Shown in pieces: positions 1 to 7,909 of a stretch of 53,126 bases of DNA. The DNA is taken from contig MNTL01000052.1 in the NCBI GenBank assembly GCA_001916965.1, positions 1 to 53,126 on the forward strand, read 5' to 3'. A program made the position numbers and the translations under genes. Position 1 is the stretch's first letter; each line of letters starts with the position of its first letter. Below the pieces are notes generated by a model. It saw only the letters and a list, made by a program, of their open reading frames with translations, ran no database searches and was not told the origin of the DNA. This DNA is from Roseburia sp. CAG:10041_57. Lineage in GTDB: Bacteria; Bacillota; Clostridia; Lachnospirales; Lachnospiraceae.

Positions 1-160
1 TTAAAGGTTTTGTTCTCTGAACAATCCTATCGTTTCATTTCTGAAACTTTCTCAATAGAATTTTCAGGGTTGCATTACTGTTTATTTGTCAAGGTTCTGC
101 GTGTTCTTGTTTGACACAACTCCATCACTTTATCATACGTTTTGAAGTTTGTCAAGAACT
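1..160 (-). promoter_or_regulatory. Probable rRNA operon promoter and leader (leftward)
   Basis: On the minus strand there is a TTGACA (150-155) and a TAAAGT (127-132) with a 17-base spacer, followed by a leader with no ORF that runs off the left edge. From memory, the leader resembles the stretch ahead of 16S rRNA genes in Lachnospiraceae. An rRNA operon leaving the origin region leftward would be normal. The rRNA itself is not in the window, so this is inference. A short plus-strand ORF over 149-355 has no support. Confidence 0.35.
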
Positions 161-336
161 TTTTTGAAATATTTTTATTTCTCACAACCGCTGCTTCCAC
201 AGTGGGTTTTCATATTAACACGTTTTTTCATTTCTGTCAATATGTTTTCTTATTTATTTTTATGTAGTTTCGGCTGGGCGAAAAAAAAGAATCTTGATGT
301 TGCTAAGATTTCTTTTCTACATTTCATAAACAAGAA

Positions 337-424
337 CGGAGAAAGAGGGATTTGAACCCTCGCGCCGGTTACCCGACCTACACCCTTAGCAGGGGCGCCT
401 CTTCAGCCTCTTGAGTATTTCTCC
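337..424 (-). tRNA. tRNA-Ser(GCU)
   Basis: Read on the minus strand this is a class II tRNA. It has a 7-bp acceptor stem (GGAGAAA with TTTCTCC, discriminator G), a 5-bp anticodon stem including one G-U pair, and a 7-base loop CTGCTAA giving anticodon GCU. A long variable arm precedes a standard T arm whose loop carries TTCAAAT. The GCU anticodon reads serine AGC and AGU codons. The CCA end is not encoded. A strong promoter lies just upstream at 483-511. Confidence 0.93.
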
Positions 425-482
425 TCGATACTGAATATCCTCTACCAATATCTAATTATGCGTCTCTCTTGACGCAAAATTT

Positions 483-511
483 ATTATACATAAGCTATAC
501 CATATTGTCAA
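483..511 (-). promoter_or_regulatory. Promoter of tRNA-Ser
   Basis: On the minus strand, TTGACA (506-511) and TATAAT (483-488) are separated by exactly 17 bases, a perfect sigma-A-type consensus. It points at the tRNA-Ser gene about 60 bases downstream. Confidence 0.8.
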
Positions 512-537
512 TTCTTTTTTTCATATTTTTTATTTTA

Positions 538-776
538 CTGTAACTATTCGTTACTGTACACAGGTAGTATGCCGCGAAGTGTTTTCATGCAGATTATGCA
601 TGAAAATCACGAGTTTGTATGCGCCAAAATCAATGCAATTGATTTTGTGTGCATAAATTGTTGCTGGAACGAGGTACGAGTGAACAGTAACAACTATTCA
701 GAACCCTATGTGCAAAATCGCTGTTTCACAGCTCTACTGGATAACAAGTTTATCTGCATGGCTCTGAATAGTTACA
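538..776. repeat. Composite palindromic intergenic repeat (copy A)
   Basis: The right part (about 691-775) has inverted ends: AACTATTCAGAACCC on the left and its near-complement GGCTCTGAATAGTTAC on the right. It matches the element at 31840-31983 over roughly 45 bases from the left end. The left part (about 540-690) looks like a second palindromic unit. It starts with TTACTGTACAC, ends with GTGAACAGTAA, and contains two small hairpins (cores near 582-607 and 633-656). No coding is supported; the plus-strand ORF 569-832 arises from the repeat and runs into the HAD gene. Confidence 0.7.
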
Positions 777-786
777 TTTTGCTTAT

Positions 787-1395
787 TTATTCTGCTAATA
801 TTTGTTTAAGCTCATTTGATGCCTGTTCGTAAGTCTTAAATACTATTCCCTGCATTCCTACATTAATGGCACCCTGTACATTTTCTTCTCTGTCATCAAT
901 GAATACACATTCTGATGCACTGAGCTGATAAGTGTCTATCAGCTTTTCATAGATATCTGCATCGGGCTTGATCATCTGAACAAAGCCGGATACTATCTTG
1001 CCATCTACATGATCAAGAAACGGAAATGATCCTACATTGGCATGTAATGTAAATATATCTCTGGGATAATTAGACAACAAATACACATGATATCCCTGTT
1101 CTTTTAAAGAATCTATCCAGGATACCGCATAATCATATGGTTTCACCAGTTTATCACGGTTCTCCCATACCAGATCAAAAGCTTCTCTGAATTCTATATT
1201 ATCTTCTCTTAATCTGATAACAGCATCTTTTTCATCTATCGTACCATGATCCAGATCATGCCACCAACAGCTTCCAAATACTGATGTTTCAAATCGATCC
1301 TGCGCTTCTTTGGAAAGGTTAAGATTTTTCATTAATTCACGCCATCTAAAATCTACCAATACATTGCCGATATCAAATACTACGTTCTTTATCAT
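787..1395 (-). CDS. HAD-IA family phosphatase (YihX-like)
   Basis: This 202-residue protein looks like a haloacid dehalogenase-superfamily phosphatase that hydrolyses small phosphorylated metabolites in the cytoplasm. Motif I is FDIGNV with nucleophile Asp8. The usual second Asp is Gly10, as in the YihX subgroup (FDLGN). Motif II is the Ser of LLSNYP, motif III the Lys of MIKPDADIY, and motif IV the acidic pair in FIDDREEN. Length fits the subfamily. YihX acts on alpha-glucose-1-phosphate; the substrate here is unknown. The gene lies 25 bases after the UDP-sugar pyrophosphorylase on the same strand, so the two may be co-transcribed and linked to sugar-1-phosphate metabolism (inference). Confidence 0.9.
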   Translation of the reverse strand: MIKNVVFDIGNVLVDFRWRELMKNLNLSKEAQDRFETSVFGSCWWHDLDHGTIDEKDAVIRLREDNIEFREAFDLVWENRDKLVKPYDYAVSWIDSLKEQGYHVYLLSNYPRDIFTLHANVGSFPFLDHVDGKIVSGFVQMIKPDADIYEKLIDTYQLSASECVFIDDREENVQGAINVGMQGIVFKTYEQASNELKQILAE

Positions 1396-1420
1396 ATAAA
1401 ATATATGCCTTTCTTTATCC

Positions 1421-2647
1421 TTAAAGCTCTACGCCATTTTCCTTCAAAAGAGCCTGTGCGCTTTCTACAGAGTCTACACCTGTCTTGTTCTTGATTGGTG
1501 CAAATTCATGATTTCTGACTACTTCAAAAGACAGACAGTTATCCAGTAAATGAATCATATCCAGTACGAGAAGCTCAAACTTATAGCCATTAGGTGTCTC
1601 CGGTTTATGATAATTGCCCTCTTTGTCTATGTATGGAATCTTCTTCTCTACTACATGTACCGGCATCTTCTCATTCATGATCTCTTCCAGCTTATCAACA
1701 CGGAACAAATAGTTCAGAATAACACCAAAATTATAGGATAATTCACCATTTGCTTCTCTGGAATTGATAATCTCTTCTGTCATCTCATAATATTCTACGA
1801 TAGAAGGTCTGCCATCCTCAAGGCATAATACACCTACCTTTTCATTCGGATCTGCCTTTCTTACGACCTTGGCACCACTGACTCTTCCTGAATCAATTGT
1901 TGCTCCAACAAATACAGGGTCTGCAATTCTCTGAAGTACATTATCAACTGCAAAAATATTAAGCCATTCAATACCTCTTTGATGAACATCATCCAGAATA
2001 CCTGTTACAGACATGGAATAGAACCATCCACCATTACCATTGGGAGATAAGGAAAGAGAATCCTTAGCTTCCATGAGTAATTTACCATCATAGTCTGTAG
2101 AAGGTGCCATTTCCTGCTTAAAGAATTTTACATATTCCTCAGGATAGCCAAAATAGGACTTTTCCTTGAAAAATGCAATTGTTTCGTCATTATTCTTATC
2201 GCTGGTCATAATATAAAGAGGTACATAGCATCCTGCTTTATCTGTCACATCCTGCAGATTGCGAATCAAACGTTCAAATATGTAAACATCCTTAGTCAGT
2301 CCGATATTGTATTTTCCCTTAGGTCCATCAGAACCAAGTCTGGTTCCCTGTCCACCAGCCAGTAATACGGCACCTACTTTACCTGCTTTGATTGCTTCCA
2401 ATCCCTTTGCTTCATATTCATCTTTTCTTGCATTGATTTCGTTTACTTCCAATGCAGATAGCGGTTCCAGTTTACCTCTTTCTTGGGCAAGTTCCTTATG
2501 ACCAGCCATTGCGACCATAGACCAGTCAATCTTGGCTACCTGATTAGCCAGCTTCTCTTTGCCAGCTTCATCCAGTGCATCATATGCTTCTATAATATGC
2601 TCCTGACCATGTTCCCTTAATATTTGTTTTAACTCGTTCTCTCCCAT
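1421..2647 (-). CDS. UDP-sugar pyrophosphorylase (UDPGP family)
   Basis: A 408-residue nucleotidyltransferase of the eukaryote-like UDPGP family, which joins UTP and a sugar-1-phosphate (GlcNAc-1-P, Glc-1-P or Gal-1-P) to make UDP-sugar and pyrophosphate. The uridine-binding signature is clear near residue 100: LLAGGQGTRLG followed by GPKGKYNIGL. Later conserved pieces include FAVDNVLQRIADPVFVG and an FELLVLDMI stretch. The ATG at 2645-2647 is preferred because GGAGG sits six bases upstream; an in-frame TTG four codons earlier overlaps that ribosome site. Substrate preference (UDP-GlcNAc or UDP-Glc) cannot be read from sequence alone. It is first of two genes with the HAD phosphatase. Confidence 0.9.
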   Translation of the reverse strand: MGENELKQILREHGQEHIIEAYDALDEAGKEKLANQVAKIDWSMVAMAGHKELAQERGKLEPLSALEVNEINARKDEYEAKGLEAIKAGKVGAVLLAGGQGTRLGSDGPKGKYNIGLTKDVYIFERLIRNLQDVTDKAGCYVPLYIMTSDKNNDETIAFFKEKSYFGYPEEYVKFFKQEMAPSTDYDGKLLMEAKDSLSLSPNGNGGWFYSMSVTGILDDVHQRGIEWLNIFAVDNVLQRIADPVFVGATIDSGRVSGAKVVRKADPNEKVGVLCLEDGRPSIVEYYEMTEEIINSREANGELSYNFGVILNYLFRVDKLEEIMNEKMPVHVVEKKIPYIDKEGNYHKPETPNGYKFELLVLDMIHLLDNCLSFEVVRNHEFAPIKNKTGVDSVESAQALLKENGVEL

Positions 2648-2949
2648 ACTTTCCTCCAAAACTCTAATTCTTTCAAGACATTTCTATAGTGTCTTCTGCT
2701 CTAAGTTATACTACATTTTTCGTGATATTGTAAACCGCTTTTCAAGATTTTACATAATTAATACATTTGATATTTATAATAATTATCTGTATTAACTATT
2801 TTTTATATTATATAACGTGATTATGTTAATTATATAACAATTTCAAATAAAAATATCACTCTTTTATAGACAAATTCAGAAAATAAATGTAGAATATGAT
2901 ATGAAGACGTATTCAACAAATTCTTTAAATGAATAAAAGGAGCCATCAT
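2648..2949. other. Intergenic stretch between divergent genes
   Basis: About 300 AT-rich bases separate the leftward UDP-sugar pyrophosphorylase from the rightward cheC gene. It must hold both promoters, but I cannot assign one with confidence. I see no repeat, RNA or small gene. Confidence 0.5.
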
Positions 2950-3543
2950 ATGGATTATTTTTCAAAAGAAGAAGCTGATGTAATTGGTGAAATATCCAAT
3001 ATATCAATAGGTTCTTCGGCAACTGCCATGAATATGATGCTTGGTCAGCCCATTACAATTACAACACCTGATGTATCCCTTGTTCATAAAACAGAAATCT
3101 TAAATGACTATGAGAAATCATGTGTTTTGATTCGTGTTCAATACACACAAGGGTTATATGGAAACAACATCCTGATATTAAAGGACGAAGACGCTAAGAT
3201 AATTACTGATCTGATGATGGGAAATGATGGTACAGGAACATATTCTACCGGTGAAATAACCGATTTGCATATCAGTGCAGTAGCCGAGGCGATGAACCAG
3301 ATGACAGCCAGTTCTGCAACCGCAATGAGTAAAATGTTCGATAGCAAAATTGAGATCTCACCACCAAGTGTTCAATCAGTTAAAATTGACACGTTCCGTT
3401 TTCCGGATGATATTCCTGATGATCTGTTTGTGAAAATTAATTTTAAAATGAAAATAGGTAATCTGATAGACAGTACAATTATACAGTTGTACCCGTTTGA
3501 TCTTGCGCATTCTATTTATAAATTATTCCAGAGGAGGAAATAA
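2950..3543 (+). CDS. cheC: CheC-type CheY-P phosphatase
   Basis: A 197-residue CheC-family protein. CheC dephosphorylates the chemotaxis regulator CheY. Both active-site helices carry the consensus D/S-xxx-E-xx-N with proline 23 residues after the Asn. The first is EADVIGEISN followed by TTP; the second is SAVAEAMN followed by SPP, so both sites look intact. The ATG at 2950 is chosen because AAAAGGAG ends seven bases before it; an ATG seven codons earlier overlaps that site. A CheY gene follows one base after the stop, consistent with an enzyme-substrate pair. No other chemotaxis or flagellar gene is in the window. Confidence 0.87.
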   Translation: MDYFSKEEADVIGEISNISIGSSATAMNMMLGQPITITTPDVSLVHKTEILNDYEKSCVLIRVQYTQGLYGNNILILKDEDAKIITDLMMGNDGTGTYSTGEITDLHISAVAEAMNQMTASSATAMSKMFDSKIEISPPSVQSVKIDTFRFPDDIPDDLFVKINFKMKIGNLIDSTIIQLYPFDLAHSIYKLFQRRK

Positions 3544-3544
3544 A

Positions 3545-3907
3545 ATGGCAAAAAATATTTTAATTGTCGATGATGCAGCATTTATGAGAATGATGATAAA
3601 GGATATTTTATCCAAGAATGGTTATACTGTTGCCGCAGAAGCTGAAAATGGCAAGGTAGCAGTAGACAAATATAACGAGGCAAAACCCGATCTTGTATTA
3701 ATGGATATTACAATGCCGGAAATGGATGGTATCCAGGCCCTTAAAGCAATTAAAGCAAATGATCCTAACGCTCAGGTTATTATGTGTTCTGCAATGGGTC
3801 AGCAGGCAATGGTTATTGAAGCAATTCAATCCGGTGCAAAAGATTTCATTGTAAAGCCTTTCCAGGCAGAACGTGTATTAGAAGCGGTAAAGAAAGTTGT
3901 AGGTTAA
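3545..3907 (+). CDS. cheY: CheY-like single-domain response regulator
   Basis: This is a stand-alone receiver domain of 120 residues with no output domain. The acidic pair is Asp9-Asp10, the phospho-acceptor Asp54 lies in LVLMDITMPEMDG, the switch Ser is in MCSAMG, and the conserved Lys is in DFIVKPF. The start at 3545 follows AGGAGG by six bases; an upstream in-frame ATG at 3497 lies inside cheC and is rejected. It probably forms a two-gene operon with cheC ending at the terminator beyond 3920. In motile species CheY binds the flagellar switch; in a non-motile relative the partner would be something else (inference). Confidence 0.9.
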   Translation: MAKNILIVDDAAFMRMMIKDILSKNGYTVAAEAENGKVAVDKYNEAKPDLVLMDITMPEMDGIQALKAIKANDPNAQVIMCSAMGQQAMVIEAIQSGAKDFIVKPFQAERVLEAVKKVVG

Positions 3908-3920
3908 TTTCAGAACATGA

Positions 3921-3948
3921 AAAAGGTAGCCAATCGGCTACCTTTTTT
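3921..3948. terminator. Terminator, possibly bidirectional
   Basis: An 11-bp stem (3921-3931 with 3936-3946) has a four-base loop AATC, with T-rich sequence on the right and A-rich sequence on the left. It lies between the converging cheY and zinc-ribbon genes and could serve both. Confidence 0.85.
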
Positions 3949-4390
3949 AACTTCTTTTTATAAATTCCGTATTACATTTGGGACATATGACGGCAATCTT
4001 GCCTTTTCCTCTGGGAATTCTGATCTTCTGTCCGCATCCTGGACATTTATAGATATGATATGCCTTTTTCTGGGCAAGATCATATTTTAATTTCTCCCAT
4101 CTGCTGCCCTTAGCTGTATATCCCTTGGGATGAATCCACCGATTCCATTTTGAAGTAAAACGATAACGCAGTGTCAGGAACTTGCTGTTCTCCTGCTGCC
4201 TTTTCCCATAATCTCTACTGAGTATTCTGTAATACAGCCATACTACCGTTACCCAGAACAGAATTTCAAAAAATCGGTTTCTGGTGATTAATTCCAATAC
4301 AATCCATACCATAGAAAATCCCGTTAAGAATCTTGCCAGTTCATCCACACCATACCTGCCCTGCATAAATCTTGCTATTTTCTCACGCAT
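3947..4390 (-). CDS. Small membrane protein with C-terminal zinc ribbon
   Basis: I recognise no named family. The 147-residue product has two hydrophobic segments between about residues 17 and 57, then a basic region. It ends in a zinc-ribbon-like module with CPGC and CPKC pairs about 20 residues apart. The ATG at 4388-4390 is preferred because GGAG lies six bases before it; an ATG four codons earlier sits too close to its ribosome site. It directly follows the cardiolipin synthase gene with a 16-base gap, so a shared transcript and a membrane-related role are plausible. The exact function is unknown. Confidence 0.75.
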   Translation of the reverse strand: MREKIARFMQGRYGVDELARFLTGFSMVWIVLELITRNRFFEILFWVTVVWLYYRILSRDYGKRQQENSKFLTLRYRFTSKWNRWIHPKGYTAKGSRWEKLKYDLAQKKAYHIYKCPGCGQKIRIPRGKGKIAVICPKCNTEFIKRS

Positions 4391-4406
4391 AGATATCTCC
4401 ATTCTC

Positions 4407-6125
4407 CTACAACATAGGTGATATTATTTTTAATACAAACTGAATCAATCTCTGATACCAGGGTCTCTTATTCCATTTATCAAGCTGTATTTCCTCGCAC
4501 TTCTCCATCGTACTGAGGAAATCGTTCTTCATATCATATACAGCGCCCATTTCACTTAAAAAGACACCGCATTCATAATGCAGATAAAAACTCCTGTAAT
4601 CTGTATTAATGGTTCCGCAAATCGCACACTCATCATCAGAAACAACATTTTTGGCATGAATAAATCCTGGCTTATATTCAAAAATTCTGACGCCCGACTC
4701 TATCAGTTTGCCATAATTGGATACATTGACCATATACACATACCATTTATCAGGAATTCCAGGTACAATAATTCTAACATCTACCCCACTTTGAGCGGCA
4801 CTGATCAGATCATCTCTCATACTTTGATCAAGTACAAGATATGGTGTCGTAATGTAGATATAATCCCTGGCTTTGTTGATCATTCTGGTGTAAGCACCCT
4901 CTGTCGGATTGCTTGGATTTCTGTGAGGTCCACCGGCAAATGGCTGTACATAGCCATCTTCCTTTACTTTTACATTAGGACGATATTTGTCATATTCAAA
5001 GACACTTTCGGCATCTGTTGCTTTCCACATTGCCATAAAAATACAGGTAAAGCTCCACACGCCTTCTCCATAAAGTCTGAGTCCTGTATCCTTCCAATGT
5101 CCAAAACGCACAATATAATTGGCGTACTCATCTGCCAGATTAATGCCTCCTGTATATCCGATATTGCCATCAATTACTGTAATCTTCTGATGGTTACGAT
5201 AATTAAAAGACAATCTTGCCACATTTTTATGAATTGGATTAAAAATACGCAGCTCTATTCCTCTGCTCTCCAGATCTTTACGGAACGCATGATTATTGAT
5301 AATCAGTGTACCAAAATCATCAAACAGTAATTTGACTTCTACGCCTTCCTGTACTTTCTGGGTCAGTATTTCAAGAATTTCTTTCCATACTCTTCCATCT
5401 GATACGATAAAATATTCAAGGAAAATAAATTTCTGTGCCTTTTTCAAGTCTTCTATCATTGCCTGAATGATATCTTCACCAATCTCATAATATGTAACTT
5501 GTGTATTATTATAGATTGGGAAGCCTTTTTTCCTGAGATAACGGCTAATCTGAACCTTATTAGGATGCTGCTTCTGAATATCTTCTGCTACTTCTGTATT
5601 CTGGACCATGTGGTCAAATATTTCTGATTCAATTTCGTATATTCGTTTATTTTCTTTGGAATTACGTCTTTTACGTCCCCACATAAAATACAAAAACAAT
5701 CCTGCTACCGGAAGTACCAGAATAATAATAATCCAGGACATTTTATAGGATTCTGCATTATTAACCAGTGCAAAGACCGTTAAAACGCTCAATAATTCCA
5801 TTAACAGATAGATGATAAAAAATCCTCTGAAAAGATATACGGCAAGAAGCACCATAGTGATAATCTGCAGCAAAAACGCTATTCCAACCGTAACACCTCT
5901 GATAATACCATAATATTTACTCTTTATTATATTCACACTATCGTCCTCCATAATAGGGACCGCCACAGAAAAATTTTCTTTGAATTTTTCTTCTGCCTGT
6001 GCCTTATTGGGATTGTTGATATTTGCATCAGGATGATATCTTCTGCTTAAACTTCTATAAGCCTTCTTGATTTCTTCCTCTGTTGCTCCTCTCTCTATTC
6101 CCAGCACTTTATACGGGTCATTCAT
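4407..6125 (-). CDS. cls: Cardiolipin synthase with N-terminal partial J-domain
   Basis: The 572-residue protein joins two modules. Residues 1-50 are the first part of a DnaJ J-domain (DPYKVLGI, then the HPD triad at 31-33), cut off at EEKFKE where a J-domain would continue into helix III. After about ten unassigned residues a typical bacterial cardiolipin synthase follows. It has membrane segments at about 74-97, 100-120 and 130-148, then two phospholipase-D HKD motifs: His312/Lys314/Asp319 and His490/Lys492/Asp497. The enzyme makes cardiolipin from phosphatidylglycerol. The start codon overlaps the stop of the DUF5685 gene (ATGA). Met59 could be an internal start for a plain synthase, though its ribosome site is weak. 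Confidence 0.88.
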   Translation of the reverse strand: MNDPYKVLGIERGATEEEIKKAYRSLSRRYHPDANINNPNKAQAEEKFKENFSVAVPIMEDDSVNIIKSKYYGIIRGVTVGIAFLLQIITMVLLAVYLFRGFFIIYLLMELLSVLTVFALVNNAESYKMSWIIIILVLPVAGLFLYFMWGRKRRNSKENKRIYEIESEIFDHMVQNTEVAEDIQKQHPNKVQISRYLRKKGFPIYNNTQVTYYEIGEDIIQAMIEDLKKAQKFIFLEYFIVSDGRVWKEILEILTQKVQEGVEVKLLFDDFGTLIINNHAFRKDLESRGIELRIFNPIHKNVARLSFNYRNHQKITVIDGNIGYTGGINLADEYANYIVRFGHWKDTGLRLYGEGVWSFTCIFMAMWKATDAESVFEYDKYRPNVKVKEDGYVQPFAGGPHRNPSNPTEGAYTRMINKARDYIYITTPYLVLDQSMRDDLISAAQSGVDVRIIVPGIPDKWYVYMVNVSNYGKLIESGVRIFEYKPGFIHAKNVVSDDECAICGTINTDYRSFYLHYECGVFLSEMGAVYDMKNDFLSTMEKCEEIQLDKWNKRPWYQRLIQFVLKIISPML

Positions 6126-6967
6126 TTGGGTAACCTTTCTTTCTTCATGCGTAGCTGCTCATAACGGCACCAGACACCTGAATAAAGTATATTTCTTAAT
6201 AGTTCGATATTATGAATAATTGGTAATTTTTCAAATTCCTTTGAACATTCTGCCATCATCATGGATAGAATGGAACGACATTTTTCTTCATATTCCTCGT
6301 TTTGCTCCACAAATACAAAAGGATTATAGTTGCCGCTCTTCTTATCTTTCTCCAAATCTTCATAGGCATCCATTAAATATACAAATTTACCAAGAAAAAA
6401 TGCCATTCTTCGGATACTGGCGTCCCACTCATCATTTTTGTAGGCAAACAGTTCTGCCAGTACTTCACCAAAAAGTCCTGATACTTTATCCAGGCTTTCT
6501 TCCTGTTTCTTTTCACAATCCGATATTTTATCAAACAGGATTTCTACTTTTTTACATTTATCAGGATATTTCTCCTGTACTTTCTGATAATTGCCGGTAA
6601 GCCACTTTGCAAAAAGCATTCTGCTTGCCTTATGCTCATCTTTCCAATCATCCACACATTTATAATAACTCAAAAGTATCGTCATGTCAGCTGCATATTC
6701 TGTATACATGTTAATACATGCCGGTGCTCCCTTCTTAGGATGAAGTGCACATTTTCTATTATCTCTCACTTCCTGCGGTTCGTATAACCCTGATAAGAAT
6801 AAAATCAAAAAAGTACAATCATAGCTTAATGTAAACTGCCCGCTAAAACCGTATTTTTCCCGCAATACTCTGCATAGACCGCAATAATATGCCTGATACA
6901 TATCAAATTCTTTGAATTTTAATTCCTGTTTATTTACTGTTATATATCCAAACATTTGACCAACCAT
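6122..6967 (-). CDS. DUF5685 family protein
   Basis: Recognised from its opening MFGYITVNKQELKFKEFDM and YYCGLCRVL as DUF5685, a Firmicutes family of unknown function often found beside J-domain genes. It is rich in Cys and aromatic residues, including YYCGLC and a CALHPKKGAPAC stretch, and is largely helical. The open frame extends much further upstream, but that part is implausible and overlaps the divergent gene. I favour the ATG at 6965-6967, preceded by AGGGAAGG. The family's usual start MFGYI is four codons later (6953-6955). It overlaps the J-domain/cardiolipin synthase gene by four bases, so the two are translationally coupled. Confidence 0.75.
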   Translation of the reverse strand: MVGQMFGYITVNKQELKFKEFDMYQAYYCGLCRVLREKYGFSGQFTLSYDCTFLILFLSGLYEPQEVRDNRKCALHPKKGAPACINMYTEYAADMTILLSYYKCVDDWKDEHKASRMLFAKWLTGNYQKVQEKYPDKCKKVEILFDKISDCEKKQEESLDKVSGLFGEVLAELFAYKNDEWDASIRRMAFFLGKFVYLMDAYEDLEKDKKSGNYNPFVFVEQNEEYEEKCRSILSMMMAECSKEFEKLPIIHNIELLRNILYSGVWCRYEQLRMKKERLPK

Positions 6968-7096
6968 GCCTTCCCTACTCTTTATTGTAATGCAGTCTTT
7001 TTCATATTCAATAAAAAAAACATAAAAAATTCTGAAATCTTTACAGTATCTATGATAAGATAAACTAAGAATCCATATGTAAAGGAATATATTTTC

Positions 7097-7885
7097 ATGA
7101 GAAAAAAAACAGAATCCCATACAGTCTGCCAATCTGTTGACAAAGCTCTCTTTTCCGAAGCATGCATGCAAATGATTGGCGCATTACAAGGACAAAATGG
7201 AATTGGAACATTGCGTGAAAAAACAATACACTCTGTCCTTAAATATTATTATGCACCAAACCCTGCATATCATGAAATCAGAATTGGAACTTATGTTGCT
7301 GATATTTGTGTAGATGGAGAAATCTTTGAAATACAGACACGTAATTTTAATACAATGAGAGACAAGCTTAGCTTTTTTCTTCAGAATCATGATGTCACGA
7401 TCGTATACCCTGTTGCGCATACCAAATGGTTATCCTGGCTGGATGTAGAAACGGGGGAACTCTCTGATAAGAGAAAATCTCCCAAGACAGGAACTTTCTA
7501 TCAGATCATACCTGAATTATACAGAATCAAAATGTTTCTTCAAAATCCGAGACTTCACTTTATTATCTCGCTGATTGATGTAGAAGAAACCAGATATCTT
7601 AATGGATGGAGCTATGACAAAAAAAGAGGTTCCTCAAGAATGGATGGCATTCCTGTTGATATCTATGATGAAGTACGTATTGATACCATGAAGGATTATC
7701 ATAAATTCTTACCAGATACACTTCCTGCCAGATTTACCACGAAAGACTACGCCAAATGCGCTCATATTCCACAAAAATATGCTACCACCGGTCTGAATGT
7801 TCTACTGGAGACCAAAACTGTAGTCAGAGTCGGCAAAATGGGAAATGCGTATCTTTATGAGAAAGCAGCAGAGTCTGAAAAATAA
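7097..7885 (+). CDS. Conserved protein with PD-(D/E)XK-like motif
   Basis: Function unknown. The 262-residue product has an N-terminal block around residues 34-85 (NGIGTLREK, then HEIRIGTYVADI, then GEIFEIQTRNF). The pattern Glu, then Asp, then Glu-x-Gln resembles the core of PD-(D/E)XK nucleases, with Gln where Lys is usual. A second conserved stretch (VYPVAHTKWLSWLD, then KRKSPKTGTF) follows. The C-terminal part from about residue 213 looks like a winged helix (FTTKDYAKCAHIPQKYATTGLNVL). The fold and any DNA-cleaving role are inference. It is on the plus strand left of the origin, so it runs against the fork, and it ends at a hairpin shared with gyrA. Confidence 0.7.
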   Translation: MRKKTESHTVCQSVDKALFSEACMQMIGALQGQNGIGTLREKTIHSVLKYYYAPNPAYHEIRIGTYVADICVDGEIFEIQTRNFNTMRDKLSFFLQNHDVTIVYPVAHTKWLSWLDVETGELSDKRKSPKTGTFYQIIPELYRIKMFLQNPRLHFIISLIDVEETRYLNGWSYDKKRGSSRMDGIPVDIYDEVRIDTMKDYHKFLPDTLPARFTTKDYAKCAHIPQKYATTGLNVLLETKTVVRVGKMGNAYLYEKAAESEK

Positions 7886-7906
7886 TCTCAAACTCTGCTG
7901 CTTATT
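7864..7906. terminator. Hairpin terminator between converging genes
   Basis: A perfect 11-bp stem (7864-7874 with 7892-7902) encloses a 17-base loop. It overlaps the end of the 7097 gene and lies just past the gyrA stop. The T-rich tail on the plus strand is modest. Confidence 0.65.
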
Positions 7907-7909
7907 TAT

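Noticed and set aside
569..832. 87-codon ORF in the repeat region
   Set aside because: It is formed by the palindromic repeat and runs into the HAD gene on the other strand.
4578..5330. 250-codon plus-strand ORF
   Set aside because: It lies antisense to the cardiolipin synthase, whose catalytic motifs are intact, and its own translation shows no domain or ribosome site.
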